From contig NZ_CP018811.1 of the NCBI RefSeq assembly GCF_001922345.1, positions 3,038,001-3,102,000 on the forward strand: a stretch of 64,000 nucleotides of DNA, given 5' to 3'. Positions 35,450 through 45,574 of the stretch are shown here, piece after piece (the first letter of the stretch is position 1; each line of letters begins with the position of its first letter). The notes beneath the pieces are model-generated. The model saw nothing but the letters and a program-made list of their open reading frames with translations. It had not been told where the DNA came from and did no database searches. Source of the DNA: Paraburkholderia sp. SOS3 (lineage in GTDB: Bacteria > Pseudomonadota > Gammaproteobacteria > Burkholderiales > Burkholderiaceae). A program made the translations under genes and the position numbers.

Positions 35450-35678
35450 GGGGCGATCTCCTCGGAGGATGCGGGTTCATATCGGGCGTCGCAACGCATA
35501 CACATAACAAACGATATCCCTGCACTATTCCTTCATAACGCTTCGGCCCTCATCTCGCGCCTGACTCACGTCCTATAATGCGTGCCGCGCAACAGCGATC
35601 ACATGGCAAACGCAGCGCGATCGCAGCGCCCATGCACCACGAACGCGCGCAGTTTTCAATCAAGGCATAGAGGTATCG

Positions 35679-36140
35679 ATGGACGGCTATATCCGCAGTG
35701 AACGCGAAGAGCAATTCGAGGCGCTGTGCGTCAGCGTCGACGCAGACGAGGCACACGAGCAGGAAGCGATCGAGTTCTTCGAAGCACAGTTCGCAGAGGA
35801 CGGCTTCGACGCCGCGCAATGGCTCGATATTGCGCTCTACTACTCGCCCGCGGTCGCGCGCGGCATCATCGACATGGTCACGCCCGACGACAAGGCGCGC
35901 AGCAATATCGCGTTCGTCATCGCCGATAGTCTCGACATTTCGTACGGCGAGGAAGAATGCCGGCAATTCGCCGAGACGCTGCAGTTCGCGATGGCCAACG
36001 GCGTGCCCGTCGATCTCGACATCGTGCTCGACGGCTGCCAGAACGCACTCGACGACCTCGACACGTGGGCCGACGACGAAACCAAAGAGCCGCTTTTAGG
36101 GCTGCGCGAAGAACTGTTGCGCATGCAGGGCGAGCAGTGA
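35679..36140 (+). CDS. Conserved acidic hypothetical protein
   Basis: I do not recognise a family. The 153-residue protein is strongly acidic, helical in character, without signal peptide or membrane segment. It has three Asp/Glu-rich segments: an EREEQFEAL start, PDDKARSNIAFVIADSLDISYGEEE in the middle, and a DDLDTWADDETKEPLLGLREEL end. Coding bias is normal for the replicon and a GAGG site precedes the ATG. The gene stands alone. Confidence 0.7.
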   Translation: MDGYIRSEREEQFEALCVSVDADEAHEQEAIEFFEAQFAEDGFDAAQWLDIALYYSPAVARGIIDMVTPDDKARSNIAFVIADSLDISYGEEECRQFAETLQFAMANGVPVDLDIVLDGCQNALDDLDTWADDETKEPLLGLREELLRMQGEQ

Positions 36141-36159
36141 CCGCCTGATCCTATGTTCG

Positions 36160-36202
36160 CGGGCCGTATCGCGGCCCGTATCTCGGCCCGTATCGCGGGC
36201 CG
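36160..36202. terminator. Twin hairpins after the acidic protein gene
   Basis: Two hairpins lie in tandem, each with 7-bp arms and a TATCG loop: CGGGCCG/CGGCCCG at 36160-36178 and CGGCCCG/CGGGCCG at 36184-36202. They arise from three copies of a 12-bp unit close to GGCCCGTATCGC. They may terminate the upstream transcript; there is no clear U-run. Confidence 0.4.
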
Positions 36203-36436
36203 CCCTCGCGCCCCGCCCTCGCGCCATCAAGGCGAGCCGCGCCGTCTTTTTTCCGACTTACTTCCGCACCCCTCATCGTGCTTGCGCGGCCTTGCGCTTT
36301 TTGTAGGCAAATTGCCAACAGGCGAAAAGAAATTTAAACGTCAGCTAAATATCACGCGGCGTTCACTGCTCATACCTATCGTCTCCCGGATCGATCCAAA
36401 ACCGTTTTTTCAACGCTAGTCCCGGGAGACTACGAC

Positions 36437-37420
36437 ATGGCACGTGCCCACCCCCTTGCATCGTTGCGTCCGAAGAACGCTTTGAAGTCCGCTTTGAAGC
36501 CCCTTGCGGCTGCAACACTGTTTGGCCTCGCCTCGCTCGGCGCGCAAGCGCAGACCGCGGCGAGCGCATCGCAGATCCCCGACCCGAGCACCGAAATCAC
36601 GCAGAGCGGCTACTCGCCGACCTACCTCGGCGTCGATGCCGAAACCGCGACCGTGCCGTCGAATCCCGCGACGGCCGGCGGCCCGCCGACGATCAGCCGT
36701 GCCTATATCACGCGCGTCGACCTGTTCGCGCCGGGCATCACGCTCGAGACGACGCAGCACAGCGGCTCGCTCAATACGACGGCCGAGACGATTTCGCAGT
36801 TCGCCGCACGTACGCGTACGCGCATCGCGATCAATGGCAACTTCTTCGCGCCGTGCTGCAACGCGGCTCCCGAACCGAAAACCGTGATCGGCCTGCTCGT
36901 CTCGAACGGCAACGTGGTGAGTCCGCTCACAACCGATCCGACGCAAAGCGAAGCGGTGCTCGCGGTGACGCGGCAGAACCGCGCATTTATCGCTGAAGCG
37001 CCGCAGATCTCGCCGGCCGAACTGAAGCTGATCCAGTACGCGGTGGCCGGTTCGGCGATCCTCGTGAAGAACGGCCAGGACGTCAGCGCGCAAAGCCCGA
37101 ACGAGGGCGATCCGTTGAATCCGAATCCGCGCACGCTAGTCGGACTGTCGCATAGCGGCCGCTACCTGTACTTCGCGGTGATCGACGGCCGGCTGCCCGG
37201 CTACTCGACCGGCACGACGAACGAACAATCGGCGCAGCTGATGCTGGCGGCCGGCGCGACCGACGCGATCAATCTCGACGGCGGCGGTTCGACCGAAATG
37301 GTCCGCGCCGACGTGCTCGGGGAGCCGTTTATCGTGAATACGCCGAGCGGCGGCGCCGAACGCTTCGATGCGGTCGGCTTCGGGGTGCACGCGTTAGCGT
37401 TGCCGCAACTGCCGTTCTAA
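36437..37420 (+). CDS. Exported phosphodiester glycosidase (NAGPA-domain) family protein
   Basis: Secreted protein of 327 residues with a NAGPA/DUF2233-type domain, the family of the uncovering enzyme N-acetylglucosamine-1-phosphodiester alpha-N-acetylglucosaminidase. The signal peptide ends at GAQAQ (about residue 35). Family landmarks are INGNFFAPCC, where the GNFF strand is typical, GLLVSNGNVVSP, and the strongly conserved AINLDGGGSTEMV near the C-terminus. Two adjacent cysteines in FFAPCCN are unusual. Bacterial members are thought to act on envelope or exopolysaccharide phosphodiesters; the substrate here is unknown. Its stop codon overlaps the stop of the convergent AraC gene. Confidence 0.87.
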   Translation: MARAHPLASLRPKNALKSALKPLAAATLFGLASLGAQAQTAASASQIPDPSTEITQSGYSPTYLGVDAETATVPSNPATAGGPPTISRAYITRVDLFAPGITLETTQHSGSLNTTAETISQFAARTRTRIAINGNFFAPCCNAAPEPKTVIGLLVSNGNVVSPLTTDPTQSEAVLAVTRQNRAFIAEAPQISPAELKLIQYAVAGSAILVKNGQDVSAQSPNEGDPLNPNPRTLVGLSHSGRYLYFAVIDGRLPGYSTGTTNEQSAQLMLAAGATDAINLDGGGSTEMVRADVLGEPFIVNTPSGGAERFDAVGFGVHALALPQLPF

Positions 37421-38421
37421 GCGGCATGGGTGCGGGCCGCGCCGAACCAGATCGCGGCTTCGCACCCATTCGCCGCAAGCGCCTCGCGCGGCGATATGCC
37501 ATAGCGTTCCCTGAACGCGCGGCTAAAGTGCGCGGGCGTCGAAAACCCGCAGCGATACGCGATATCGCCAATCTGCACGCGGCCCCCATCGCTGCACCCG
37601 CCTCGCTCACCGCGCCTGCCGCGCCTCAACATGTCCGCCGCCAGCGCGAGCCGGCTCTGCCACACATAGCGCATGACCGACTGGCCCTCTGCGCGAAACA
37701 GCCGGCTCAGGTGCGCCTCCGATACATAGACCGCCGCTGCGATCAGCGGCACCGTCAGCTCCGGATTGCGCAGATTCTGCGCGATGAAACGCCGCGCGCG
37801 GAATAACGTCGCATCGCTGCTGCGCGCTCGCGTCAGCGCGGCAGGGTCCTCGATCAGCAGATCGATCAGTTCGAGTAGCTGATCGCCCTGGCGATAGCGA
37901 AACGCCGCGCTCGTCTCGCCGCGCTGCGCGGCGATCGACATCACGAGTTCGCCGATCGCGCGCGTATCGGCAGCCGACATGTCGGGCGTGATCAGTCCGC
38001 GCAGCGCGTGCCGCAGCCCGCGCTCTTTCAGCGCGTGCGACGGGAAGCGCAGCGCGATCATATCGGTCTGCTCACCGAAAGATTGCCGGTACGCCTGCGA
38101 AGACTCGACGAGCACGATCTCGCCCGGCCCGATGCGCCGCGCCTGCCGGCCCTGTTCGATATGCATCGCGCCGTTCGTGACGAGCTTCAGATACAGCCAT
38201 GAGTCGTCGCGGTCGGCCAGCGGCGCCAGCGACATATGCATGAAACGCCCGTCCAGCATGTCGAGCCGGCCGAGGCTCCATGCGTCGAGGCTCGAGCCGG
38301 CCGATCCGCCCGACTCGTACTTGCAGTCGAGATGCAGCTTCATTGCGCTGTCGTGGCGCCAGTTGTCCTTGCTATTGGGATCGTCGGTCACCGCGATTCG
38401 GCGGCAGTAGTCGTTTTGCAT
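37417..38421 (-). CDS. AraC-family transcriptional regulator
   Basis: Regulator of 334 residues. The N-terminal region resembles the FeaR/AraC-binding-like domain (IGPGEIVLVESSQAYRQSF), and the C-terminal AraC helix-turn-helix pair is at about 215-320 (ELTVPLIAAAVYVSEAHLSRLFRAEG and GDIAYRCGFSTPAHFSRAFRERYG). A Gly/Arg-rich insert (RRGRRGERGGCSDGG) separates the two HTH motifs and is longer than usual. ATG at 38421 is the most likely start; a longer frame upstream is Arg-rich and looks non-coding. It is divergent from the class III aminotransferase gene, which is its probable target. Confidence 0.88.
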   Translation of the reverse strand: MQNDYCRRIAVTDDPNSKDNWRHDSAMKLHLDCKYESGGSAGSSLDAWSLGRLDMLDGRFMHMSLAPLADRDDSWLYLKLVTNGAMHIEQGRQARRIGPGEIVLVESSQAYRQSFGEQTDMIALRFPSHALKERGLRHALRGLITPDMSAADTRAIGELVMSIAAQRGETSAAFRYRQGDQLLELIDLLIEDPAALTRARSSDATLFRARRFIAQNLRNPELTVPLIAAAVYVSEAHLSRLFRAEGQSVMRYVWQSRLALAADMLRRGRRGERGGCSDGGRVQIGDIAYRCGFSTPAHFSRAFRERYGISPREALAANGCEAAIWFGAARTHAA

Positions 38422-38736
38422 GTCTTCAGAAAGTTGTCGGCAAATGGAGCGCGGATCGGGAGATCGCGCCCTGCCGAACCGTACTGAAAGAACAGGCGCA
38501 GACGATCGCTTATTCCAGGCAACGCCGTATACACGAACGGAAAAGCGCGTGAATTCAAGCGCGCGTCGACGCCGCGCAAAACGCGCGCTCCGGCCAAATC
38601 GCCTGCCGGTTCTGGAACACTCGCGTGCGCGCGGCTCCCTTACGCTTGTCCTACCGATCCACTCGACAACGCAACGCACCGCGTCCGCACGCGTCGCGCC
38701 CCGCCGCCCTCAACGTTTGCGCTTCAAGGAGCCCGC
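38422..38736. promoter_or_regulatory. Divergent promoter region, AraC regulator / aminotransferase
   Basis: This 315-bp gap should hold both promoters and the AraC-type operator. I could not define an operator. The aminotransferase has an AAGGAG site 6 nt before its ATG. Confidence 0.4.
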
Positions 38737-40077
38737 ATGCAAGCTTTTCAAACCCATTTCTGGAACTGGGAATCCCATCCGGCCGCCGACCAGGCCGTCC
38801 GTCCGCTACGCATCGTACGCGGCGACGGCTGCTATCTGTACGACGATCTGGGAAACGAACTGGTCGACGGTTCATCCGGCCTCTGGAATGTCGCGGTGGG
38901 ACACAATCGCCGCGAAGTCAAGCAAGCAATTACGAAGCAGCTCGACGAGCTCGAGTACTCGACGCTGTTCGGCGGTGCGATCTCGCATCCGCGCGCCGAG
39001 GAACTCGCGAAGCGCCTCGTCGACATGCTCGAGCCGGAACAGATGCGCCGCGTGTTCTTCAGCCAGGGCGGCTCGGACGCGGTCGAAACCGCGCTGAAGC
39101 TCGCTCGCCAGTACTGGAAGATCGAAAAGCAGCCCGAGCGCAGCAAGTTCATCGCGCTGCGCATGGCCTATCACGGGACGCATTTCGGCTCGGCCGCCGT
39201 CAACGGCTTCACCGTATTCCGGCGCAATTACGAACCGACGCTACCCGGCGTGTTCCACGTCGAGCCGCCGTGGCTGTATCGCAATCCGTTCACTGAGGAT
39301 CCCGATGAACTCGGCAAGCTCTGCGCCGCGCTGCTCGAACGCGAGATCGTGTTCCAGGGACCGGACACGGTCGCCGCGTTCATCGCCGAACCGATTCAGG
39401 GCGCGGGCGGCGTGATCGTGCCGCCCGCGAACTATTGGCCGCTCGTGCGCGAAGTGTGCGACCGTCACGGCGTGCTGCTGATCGCCGATGAAGTGGTGAC
39501 CGGCTTCGGACGTACCGGTGCGTTATTCGGCAGCCGCATGTGGGGCGTGAAGCCCGACATCATGTGTTTCGCGAAGAGCCTGTCGTCGGGCTATGCGCCG
39601 CTCGGCGCGACCGTCGTCAACGAACGCGTCGCACGCGCGTTCCACGCCAACAGCGATTTCACCGGCGCGATCATGCACGGCTACACGAACTCCGGCCATC
39701 CCGTTGCATGCGCGGCCGCGCTCGCCACGCTCGATATCGTCGAGCGCGACGGGCTCACGGCCAATGCCGCGACACAAGGCGACTACCTGCTCGGCGCGCT
39801 GCGCCCGTTTGTCGACCGTTTCGACACGGTCGGCGACGTGCGCGGCAAAGGCCTGCTCGTCGCGCTCGATCTCGTGGCGGACAAGTCGACGCGTGAGCCG
39901 CTCGATCTGATGGGCGGCTACCCCAACCGCGTGTGCGATATCGCGCGCGCGCATGGCGCACTCGTGCGACCGATGGGAACGATGATCGTTGCCGCGCCAC
40001 CGCTCGTCGCCGATCAAAAGCCTCTCGACGTGATCGTTGCGGCGCTTGCAGCCGGACTCGAACAGGCAAAGCGTTAA
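38737..40077 (+). CDS. Class III (omega) aminotransferase
   Basis: PLP-dependent aminotransferase of 446 residues, in the group that includes beta-alanine/pyruvate and putrescine or other amine transaminases. It shows SQGGSDAVETALKLAR, YHGTHFG, EPIQGAGGV, LLIADEVVTGFGRTG and the PLP lysine K280 in CFAKSLSSGYAPLGA. The start MQAFQTHFWNWESHPAAD follows a good ribosome-binding site. The exact amine donor cannot be read from sequence. The divergent AraC regulator of the FeaR type suggests inducible catabolism of an amine. It is followed 480 nt later by a LivK-like binding protein. Confidence 0.9.
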   Translation: MQAFQTHFWNWESHPAADQAVRPLRIVRGDGCYLYDDLGNELVDGSSGLWNVAVGHNRREVKQAITKQLDELEYSTLFGGAISHPRAEELAKRLVDMLEPEQMRRVFFSQGGSDAVETALKLARQYWKIEKQPERSKFIALRMAYHGTHFGSAAVNGFTVFRRNYEPTLPGVFHVEPPWLYRNPFTEDPDELGKLCAALLEREIVFQGPDTVAAFIAEPIQGAGGVIVPPANYWPLVREVCDRHGVLLIADEVVTGFGRTGALFGSRMWGVKPDIMCFAKSLSSGYAPLGATVVNERVARAFHANSDFTGAIMHGYTNSGHPVACAAALATLDIVERDGLTANAATQGDYLLGALRPFVDRFDTVGDVRGKGLLVALDLVADKSTREPLDLMGGYPNRVCDIARAHGALVRPMGTMIVAAPPLVADQKPLDVIVAALAAGLEQAKR

Positions 40078-40557
40078 TCGCGCCGCGCTTCTCGCGTCGT
40101 TTCTCTCACGCCTCTCCTATACACGGGCGCCCGTTCGCAATTATCGGGCGCCGGTCGTTTTGCGCCGTTCCGAACGGCCGCGAATGTTCGCCGTTCCTCG
40201 CAAACCGCTTCATCGTGCAGCCGCTATGCCGAAATCCGCATCGCGCATGCCGTGATCTGCCAAGACGGCCAAAAATTGGCTCTCTATATTCGCGCCAATC
40301 GGACGTGAGCTGCTTGCGCTTGCGTTCGACATGCTTCGCGTTTTCCTGCATTGCAGGCTGCTTCGCGTCATCCGTAATCTCGTGCATTCCTATCTTGCGA
40401 GGAGATCCCGCCGCCCGATCGATACGACATCGCCGCCCCATCCGATCAAGCATTGCATCGAGCAATCCGGCAAGCCGCGCCGTAGCAAGCCTGAAGCTGC
40501 GCAGCGCGAAACGCGCGCCTTCCTGCCCATCGTCTGTGCCGACACAAGGAGAAGCCC
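40078..40557. other. Gap before the substrate-binding protein gene
   Basis: I see no gene in these 480 bp. Frames across it are Arg/Ser-rich. It should contain the promoter of the downstream gene, whose AGGAG lies 7 nt before the ATG. No clear terminator or operator was found. Confidence 0.4.
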
Positions 40558-41709
40558 ATGAGCTTGAGCAAAACACTAAAACCGTTTGCGCTGTTGGTGG
40601 GAGCCATGCTCGCCATGACCGCGCCCACCGCGCATGCGGACGATCTGACCGTGAAGATCGGTTCGGCCGCACCGCTGACGGGCCAGAACGCCGGTTACGG
40701 CAAGGATCTGCAAAACGGCATCCGGCTTGCGATCGACGAAGCAAACGCGCAGAAGATCACGATCGGCGGCAAGGTGGCGAACTTCGTCCTCGTTTCCGAA
40801 GACGATCAGGCGGACCCGCGCGTCGGCGTGCAGGCCGCGCAGAAGCTCGTCGATGCGAATGTCGCCGTGGTGATCGGCCACTTCAATTCGGGCACGACGA
40901 TTCCCGCATCGCAGGTTTACGAGTCGGCGGGTATTCCGATGATCGATCCGGCGGCGACGAACCCGATAATCACGAACCGCGGCTTCGCGAACACGTTCAT
41001 GGTGATTTCGACCGATGCGCAGAATGCCGGCAACGCGGGCACCTATGCGGTCAAGACGACCCAGGCGAAGCGTATCGCGATCATCGACGACCGCACCGCT
41101 TTTGGCCAGGGCGAAGCCGATGAATTCGAAAAAGCGGTCAAGGCCGCGGGCGGCGCGATCGTCGCGCGCGAGTACACGGACAATCATGCAGTCGACTTCA
41201 GCACGCAGCTCACCAAGATCAAATCGACGAACGCGGATCTGCTGTTCTTCGGCGGCCTCGACACGCAGGCGGCTGCGATCGCAAAGAAGATGAAACAGCT
41301 CGGCATGAACACGCAACTGCTCGGCGGCGGAGGCGTGGAAGACCCCGAGTTCATCAAGCTTGCCGGCGACGCGGCCGAAGGCGCGATGGCATGGGAATAC
41401 GGCAGGCCGCTCGCGCAACTGCCGGGCGGCAAGGACTTCGCACAGAAGTTCAAGGCGAAATTCGGCGAAGACATCCTGTCGTACGCGCCGTTCGGCTACG
41501 ACGGCACGTGGGCCGCAATCAAGGCGATGCAGGCGGCCGGGTCCGCCGAGCCTTCCGCCTATCGGCCGAAACTCAAGAGCATCCGTTTCGAAGGCGTGAC
41601 CGGCACGATTGCGTTCGACAGCACCGGCGCCTTGAAGAACGCCGCATCGACGCTGTATCAGGTGAAAAACGGCGTGTGGGTGCCGGTGGTGACGAAGACC
41701 GGTACATAG
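40558..41709 (+). CDS. LivK-like branched-chain amino acid ABC transporter binding protein
   Basis: Periplasmic solute-binding protein of 383 residues (type I fold, HAAT family). The signal peptide ends AHA-DD at about residue 28. Family features are VKIGSAAPLTGQNAGYGKDLQNG, VVIGHFNSGTTIPAS, MIDPAATNP and KRIAIIDDRTAFGQGEADEF. It should bind leucine, isoleucine, valine or a similar amino acid and deliver it to a LivHMGF permease. No permease genes are adjacent: the next gene is on the other strand. It is therefore an orphan binding protein, as is common in this group. Confidence 0.93.
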   Translation: MSLSKTLKPFALLVGAMLAMTAPTAHADDLTVKIGSAAPLTGQNAGYGKDLQNGIRLAIDEANAQKITIGGKVANFVLVSEDDQADPRVGVQAAQKLVDANVAVVIGHFNSGTTIPASQVYESAGIPMIDPAATNPIITNRGFANTFMVISTDAQNAGNAGTYAVKTTQAKRIAIIDDRTAFGQGEADEFEKAVKAAGGAIVAREYTDNHAVDFSTQLTKIKSTNADLLFFGGLDTQAAAIAKKMKQLGMNTQLLGGGGVEDPEFIKLAGDAAEGAMAWEYGRPLAQLPGGKDFAQKFKAKFGEDILSYAPFGYDGTWAAIKAMQAAGSAEPSAYRPKLKSIRFEGVTGTIAFDSTGALKNAASTLYQVKNGVWVPVVTKTGT

Positions 41710-41788
41710 TCGCTCGTTTCGCTCATCGCTTCGCTCGCCGTTTCGCCATCGCTTCGCGTAGTGCTTTTTATCGTGCCGCGTCGGGCGC

Positions 41789-43747
41789 TCACTGCGGAGC
41801 TAACCGCGACGCCGGCGGCTGCGCTTCGTTGCCGGCGCGCACGACGATCTGCGACAGCGCATCGCGCTCGATTCTGACAAGCGCTGCGCGCGCCGCGGCA
41901 AACTCGTCCGCGCTGCACATCTGATGGCCGAAGCGCGCGCTCAAGCGCCGCGTGATCTGCACGATCCGCGTATCGGGATCGAATATGTAGTGCGACGTGA
42001 AATCGAAGAAGCGGTCGTGCACCTCGGCGTCCTGCGGCAGATCGGTCACGCGCACGGTGTCGGGCAGCGCGATTTGCGACGTCTCGTCGAAGTCGCCGCC
42101 GATGCAGACCCATGGCTGCGTGCGCTTCGGCTCGGCGAGCCACGCCTGCACCTGCGTCGCGATACCGCCCGACAGGCTCGTCAACGCGGGCAGCGCGGTC
42201 GTGCCATCGGGCCACGTCACATGTTCGAGCGTACCTTGCATCGACGTCACGAAGGGCCCCGCGGTCGCGTTCAATTCGCCGGGCTGGATTCGCGCAAAGC
42301 CGGTAAGGCCCGTTTGCCGCAGCCGTTCAGCGGCGATCTGCTGCCAGCGCTGCCGCGTCGAACGGCGAAACACATTGCGCTCGGTTTCGGCCGGCGCGCC
42401 GATATCTTCGACGCGATAGCCGAAACGGCCCGCGCCGCTGCGATCGACGTCGATCTGCACGCGCGTTTCGCGCGCGCGCCGCTGCACGGCCGGCGTGCGC
42501 GCGAGCGTGCCGTCGTCGACGAGCAGCGCCGGCCGGTCCATCACGCTGGCCGGCAGATAACCGAAGCCGGTGCCGCCCGCGGTCGTATCGGCGAACAGCG
42601 CGAGCGACGGAATCCACGTAATCACATGATTGATCGCGCTCGCGCCATAGCCGGGCACGTCGGGCAACGTATAAACCGGCCCGAGGTTCAGCAGCACCGG
42701 TTCGCTTTGAATACCGACCGCGGCAAGCAGCGCGCCGAATAGCGCGACATGGTCCTTGCAATCGCCGTAGCGGTTGCGCAGCACGTCGACTGCGCGGTGC
42801 GGCACCGCGGCGGTCTCGCCGAGAAAAAGCGCGACGTAGCGGATATTGAAGCGCATCCAGTCGTACAGAATCCGCGCCTTCTCGCGCGGGTCGTCAGTCT
42901 GCGCGGTCAGTTGCTGCGCGAGCCGCACGATGGCGGGATCGTTCGTCGACGGGTCGGCGGCTGCATTGCGGTAGCGTGCGGCGAATGCGGCGAAATCGGG
43001 CGTCGTCGAGACCATCAGCCGGTCACCCCACGTCGCATAGCCGACCGCACCCGATTCGACCGCCGCATACGGGCCATGCCGGTAATCGAACGTATAGCGC
43101 GTGCGGCCGTTTTCGGTGACGGGCGGCTCGGCGACATAACCGCGCGCATCGGCATAGAGCGGTACGTCGGCGGGCAGATCGAAAATCAGCTTCTGCATCT
43201 CGATCGGGCCGCGCGTCGGTTCGACGAAATACGCGAACGTACCGGTTTGCAGCGGCACCGTGCGCGTCTTGCGAAACGCGAGATGCACACGCGAGCCCGG
43301 TTCGACACCGGGAAAAATCACCGTGCGCAATACGCCGTCCTGAAACGTCGGCGCGCCGGCCGAGCGCGGTTCCTGCACGTCGCGAATGCCGTCGGGGCCG
43401 ACCGGACGCACGACGCCGTCGCGGTCGATCGTTTCCGCGGCGAGCAGTCGCACCTGCTCGATGTCCTTGTTGAACCAGACGTAGCGCTGCGCGATATCGT
43501 CGACGCCGCTCGTGGTATTCGCGCGTAACACGGTGTCGTCGTGCTCTTCGACCGAGCCGTCTTTCTGCACCACGAACAGATGGACGTCGCGCTCGATCGC
43601 CGAAGGCGGCGTGTCACCGGGCATGGCCGTCGCGTCGTCGGCCCGTGCGCCCCGCGCGACCAGCAACAGGCAGCCGAGCGACAGCAGGCATGCGCGCAGC
43701 AAGCGTCGTCGGCTCGGTTTGCGCACGGCTCGCATGCGGCGAGTCAT
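41789..43747 (-). CDS. Exported DUF3857/transglutaminase-like protein
   Basis: Protein of 652 residues with a signal or anchor segment (about 15-36), a DUF3857 domain (about 60-240) and a transglutaminase-like core (about 270-400). The catalytic triad looks complete: Cys330 in NRYGDCKDHV, His in AINHVITWIP and Asp in LFADTTAG. The C-terminal 230 residues are beta-rich without a clear family. The reaction is unknown; transglutaminase-fold proteins of this kind are usually peptidases or scaffolds in the envelope. ATG at 43747 has GAGG 5 nt upstream. It is convergent with the binding-protein gene and follows the DHA2 exporter gene on the same strand. Confidence 0.88.
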   Translation of the reverse strand: MTRRMRAVRKPSRRRLLRACLLSLGCLLLVARGARADDATAMPGDTPPSAIERDVHLFVVQKDGSVEEHDDTVLRANTTSGVDDIAQRYVWFNKDIEQVRLLAAETIDRDGVVRPVGPDGIRDVQEPRSAGAPTFQDGVLRTVIFPGVEPGSRVHLAFRKTRTVPLQTGTFAYFVEPTRGPIEMQKLIFDLPADVPLYADARGYVAEPPVTENGRTRYTFDYRHGPYAAVESGAVGYATWGDRLMVSTTPDFAAFAARYRNAAADPSTNDPAIVRLAQQLTAQTDDPREKARILYDWMRFNIRYVALFLGETAAVPHRAVDVLRNRYGDCKDHVALFGALLAAVGIQSEPVLLNLGPVYTLPDVPGYGASAINHVITWIPSLALFADTTAGGTGFGYLPASVMDRPALLVDDGTLARTPAVQRRARETRVQIDVDRSGAGRFGYRVEDIGAPAETERNVFRRSTRQRWQQIAAERLRQTGLTGFARIQPGELNATAGPFVTSMQGTLEHVTWPDGTTALPALTSLSGGIATQVQAWLAEPKRTQPWVCIGGDFDETSQIALPDTVRVTDLPQDAEVHDRFFDFTSHYIFDPDTRIVQITRRLSARFGHQMCSADEFAAARAALVRIERDALSQIVVRAGNEAQPPASRLAPQ

Positions 43748-43968
43748 TCGAGCCTCGCGAGCAGTGCGCGAAGTGTGCCGGCTTCCTTGCGCTCGCACAG
43801 CGCGTCCCGCGGTTGCGCGGCAATCTTCCTCAAGATGTGACCTCCCGAACGCCGTATCGTCGTATCGTCGTGTCGCCGTTTTAACACATCGACGCGGCGC
43901 ATGGTCGCAAGCGCGTCCCACCCTTTTTTCAACGCCGGCGTCGATCGCCGGCATTCTGCACGGCCGAC

Positions 43969-45357
43969 TCAACGCTGCCGCAATTCGTTGCCCTCTTCAT
44001 GCGAGAGCCTGACGAAGAACAGCAGCGAACAGAGCGTCAACGCGCCGATCACGAAAAACGCCGGTGAAAAATCGCGCGCACCCAGTTGCGCCGCGCTGCC
44101 GCCGTTCAGATACGCCGTCAACGCGAGCAACGACGCGGCAAACGCCACGCCGATACTGATCGACAGTTGCTGCGCCATGCTCGCGAGCGCGGTTGCGCGA
44201 CTCATTTGCGGCTTCGGCATGTCCGAATAGCCGAGCGTGTTGAGCGTCACCATCGCGAGCGAATTGAACAGGCCGCCGAACACCAGCACGACGAAAATCA
44301 GCGCGTGCGACGTGGCCGGCGTGAAGAGGCCGTAGCTCGCATAGAAGCAGCCCGTGACGAGCGTCGTGCCGATCAGCAGCCGGCGAAAACCGATGCCGCG
44401 GATCGCCGGCCCCATCAGCGCGCGTACCGACAGCGACCCGACCGCCGTGGCGACACTGATCGAACCGGACGCGAGCGGCGAGAGCCCGAAGCCGAGCTGC
44501 AGCATCAGCGGCATCAGAAACGGCGAGGCACCGAGCGCGATGCGCAACGGCATGCCGCCGACCACCGCGGTGCGATACGCGTGATAACGCAGCAGGCCCG
44601 GATCGATGATCGGCTCGGAATGCCGCCGCGTATAGAACCAGTACGCCATGAGCGCAAGCGCGCCGGTGGCGATCAGCGCGAGCGTCACCGGTTGCGCGAC
44701 GAGGCCGCGTCCAGCCGTCTCGAAGCCGCCGACCATGCCGACGAGCCCGATCGACAGCAGCAGGAAGCCAGGCAGATCGAAGCGCGCGTCGTGCGGCTCC
44801 TGCGCATCTTCGATAAACGCGAGCGCGCATATCACGCCGATCACGCCGAACGGCACATTGAGCAGAAAGATCCAGCGCCACGATGCAACGGTGACGACAA
44901 AGCCGCCGAGCAGCGGCCCGGCGAGCCGCCCCACCGCGCCCGGCACCGTGAACCAGACCATCGCGGCCACCATGCGCGCGGGCGGCACGCTGCGCAGCAA
45001 GATCAATCGTCCGACCGGCACCATCATCGCACCGCCCATGCCCTGTACCACGCGAAACAGCACGAGTTGCGGCAGCGATGTCGCGAGGCCGCATAGCGCC
45101 GAGCCCACCGAAAACAGCGCGATCGCCGTACAGAATATGCGGCGTGTGCCGAACCGGTCGGCCAGCCAGCCGCTTGCCGGCAGAAACACGGCCAGGCTCA
45201 GCAGATACGAGGTGATCGCCAGATTCAGATGCAGCGGCTCGACATCGAGCGAGCGTGCGATCGACGGCAACGCGGTTGCCATGATCGAGGTGTCGAGGTT
45301 TTGCAGCAACAGGGGACAGGCGACGATGATGGGGATCAGTCGGGCACGGTCGGTCAT
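43969..45357 (-). CDS. DHA2-family MFS multidrug exporter
   Basis: Inner-membrane drug:proton antiporter of the EmrB/QacA type, 462 residues with a hydrophobic profile compatible with 14 helices. Signature segments are the early LDTSIMATALPSIARSL (motif D1-like), GWLADRFGTRR (motif A) and VPGAVGRLAGPLLGG (motif C, antiporter). The substrate is not predictable. No MarR or TetR regulator and no membrane-fusion partner are adjacent. Confidence 0.93.
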   Translation of the reverse strand: MTDRARLIPIIVACPLLLQNLDTSIMATALPSIARSLDVEPLHLNLAITSYLLSLAVFLPASGWLADRFGTRRIFCTAIALFSVGSALCGLATSLPQLVLFRVVQGMGGAMMVPVGRLILLRSVPPARMVAAMVWFTVPGAVGRLAGPLLGGFVVTVASWRWIFLLNVPFGVIGVICALAFIEDAQEPHDARFDLPGFLLLSIGLVGMVGGFETAGRGLVAQPVTLALIATGALALMAYWFYTRRHSEPIIDPGLLRYHAYRTAVVGGMPLRIALGASPFLMPLMLQLGFGLSPLASGSISVATAVGSLSVRALMGPAIRGIGFRRLLIGTTLVTGCFYASYGLFTPATSHALIFVVLVFGGLFNSLAMVTLNTLGYSDMPKPQMSRATALASMAQQLSISIGVAFAASLLALTAYLNGGSAAQLGARDFSPAFFVIGALTLCSLLFFVRLSHEEGNELRQR

Positions 45358-45574
45358 GCGTTCTTTTACCGCAAATCACGCCACACGACGAGCGCTTGCG
45401 CCGTTTCCACTGTTACAGGGCATTTCGTGCCGACCTTCGCGGAGCATGACGCGGCGGACTCGACTGGCCTGCTCCGACACGGCCGCGTACCACGCCCGAG
45501 GATCGTTGCATGCGCATCGAATCGCCACGCCGGTTCAACCTTTGCCCCGGGTGCTTCGCGCTGCTCGGAGGTTC

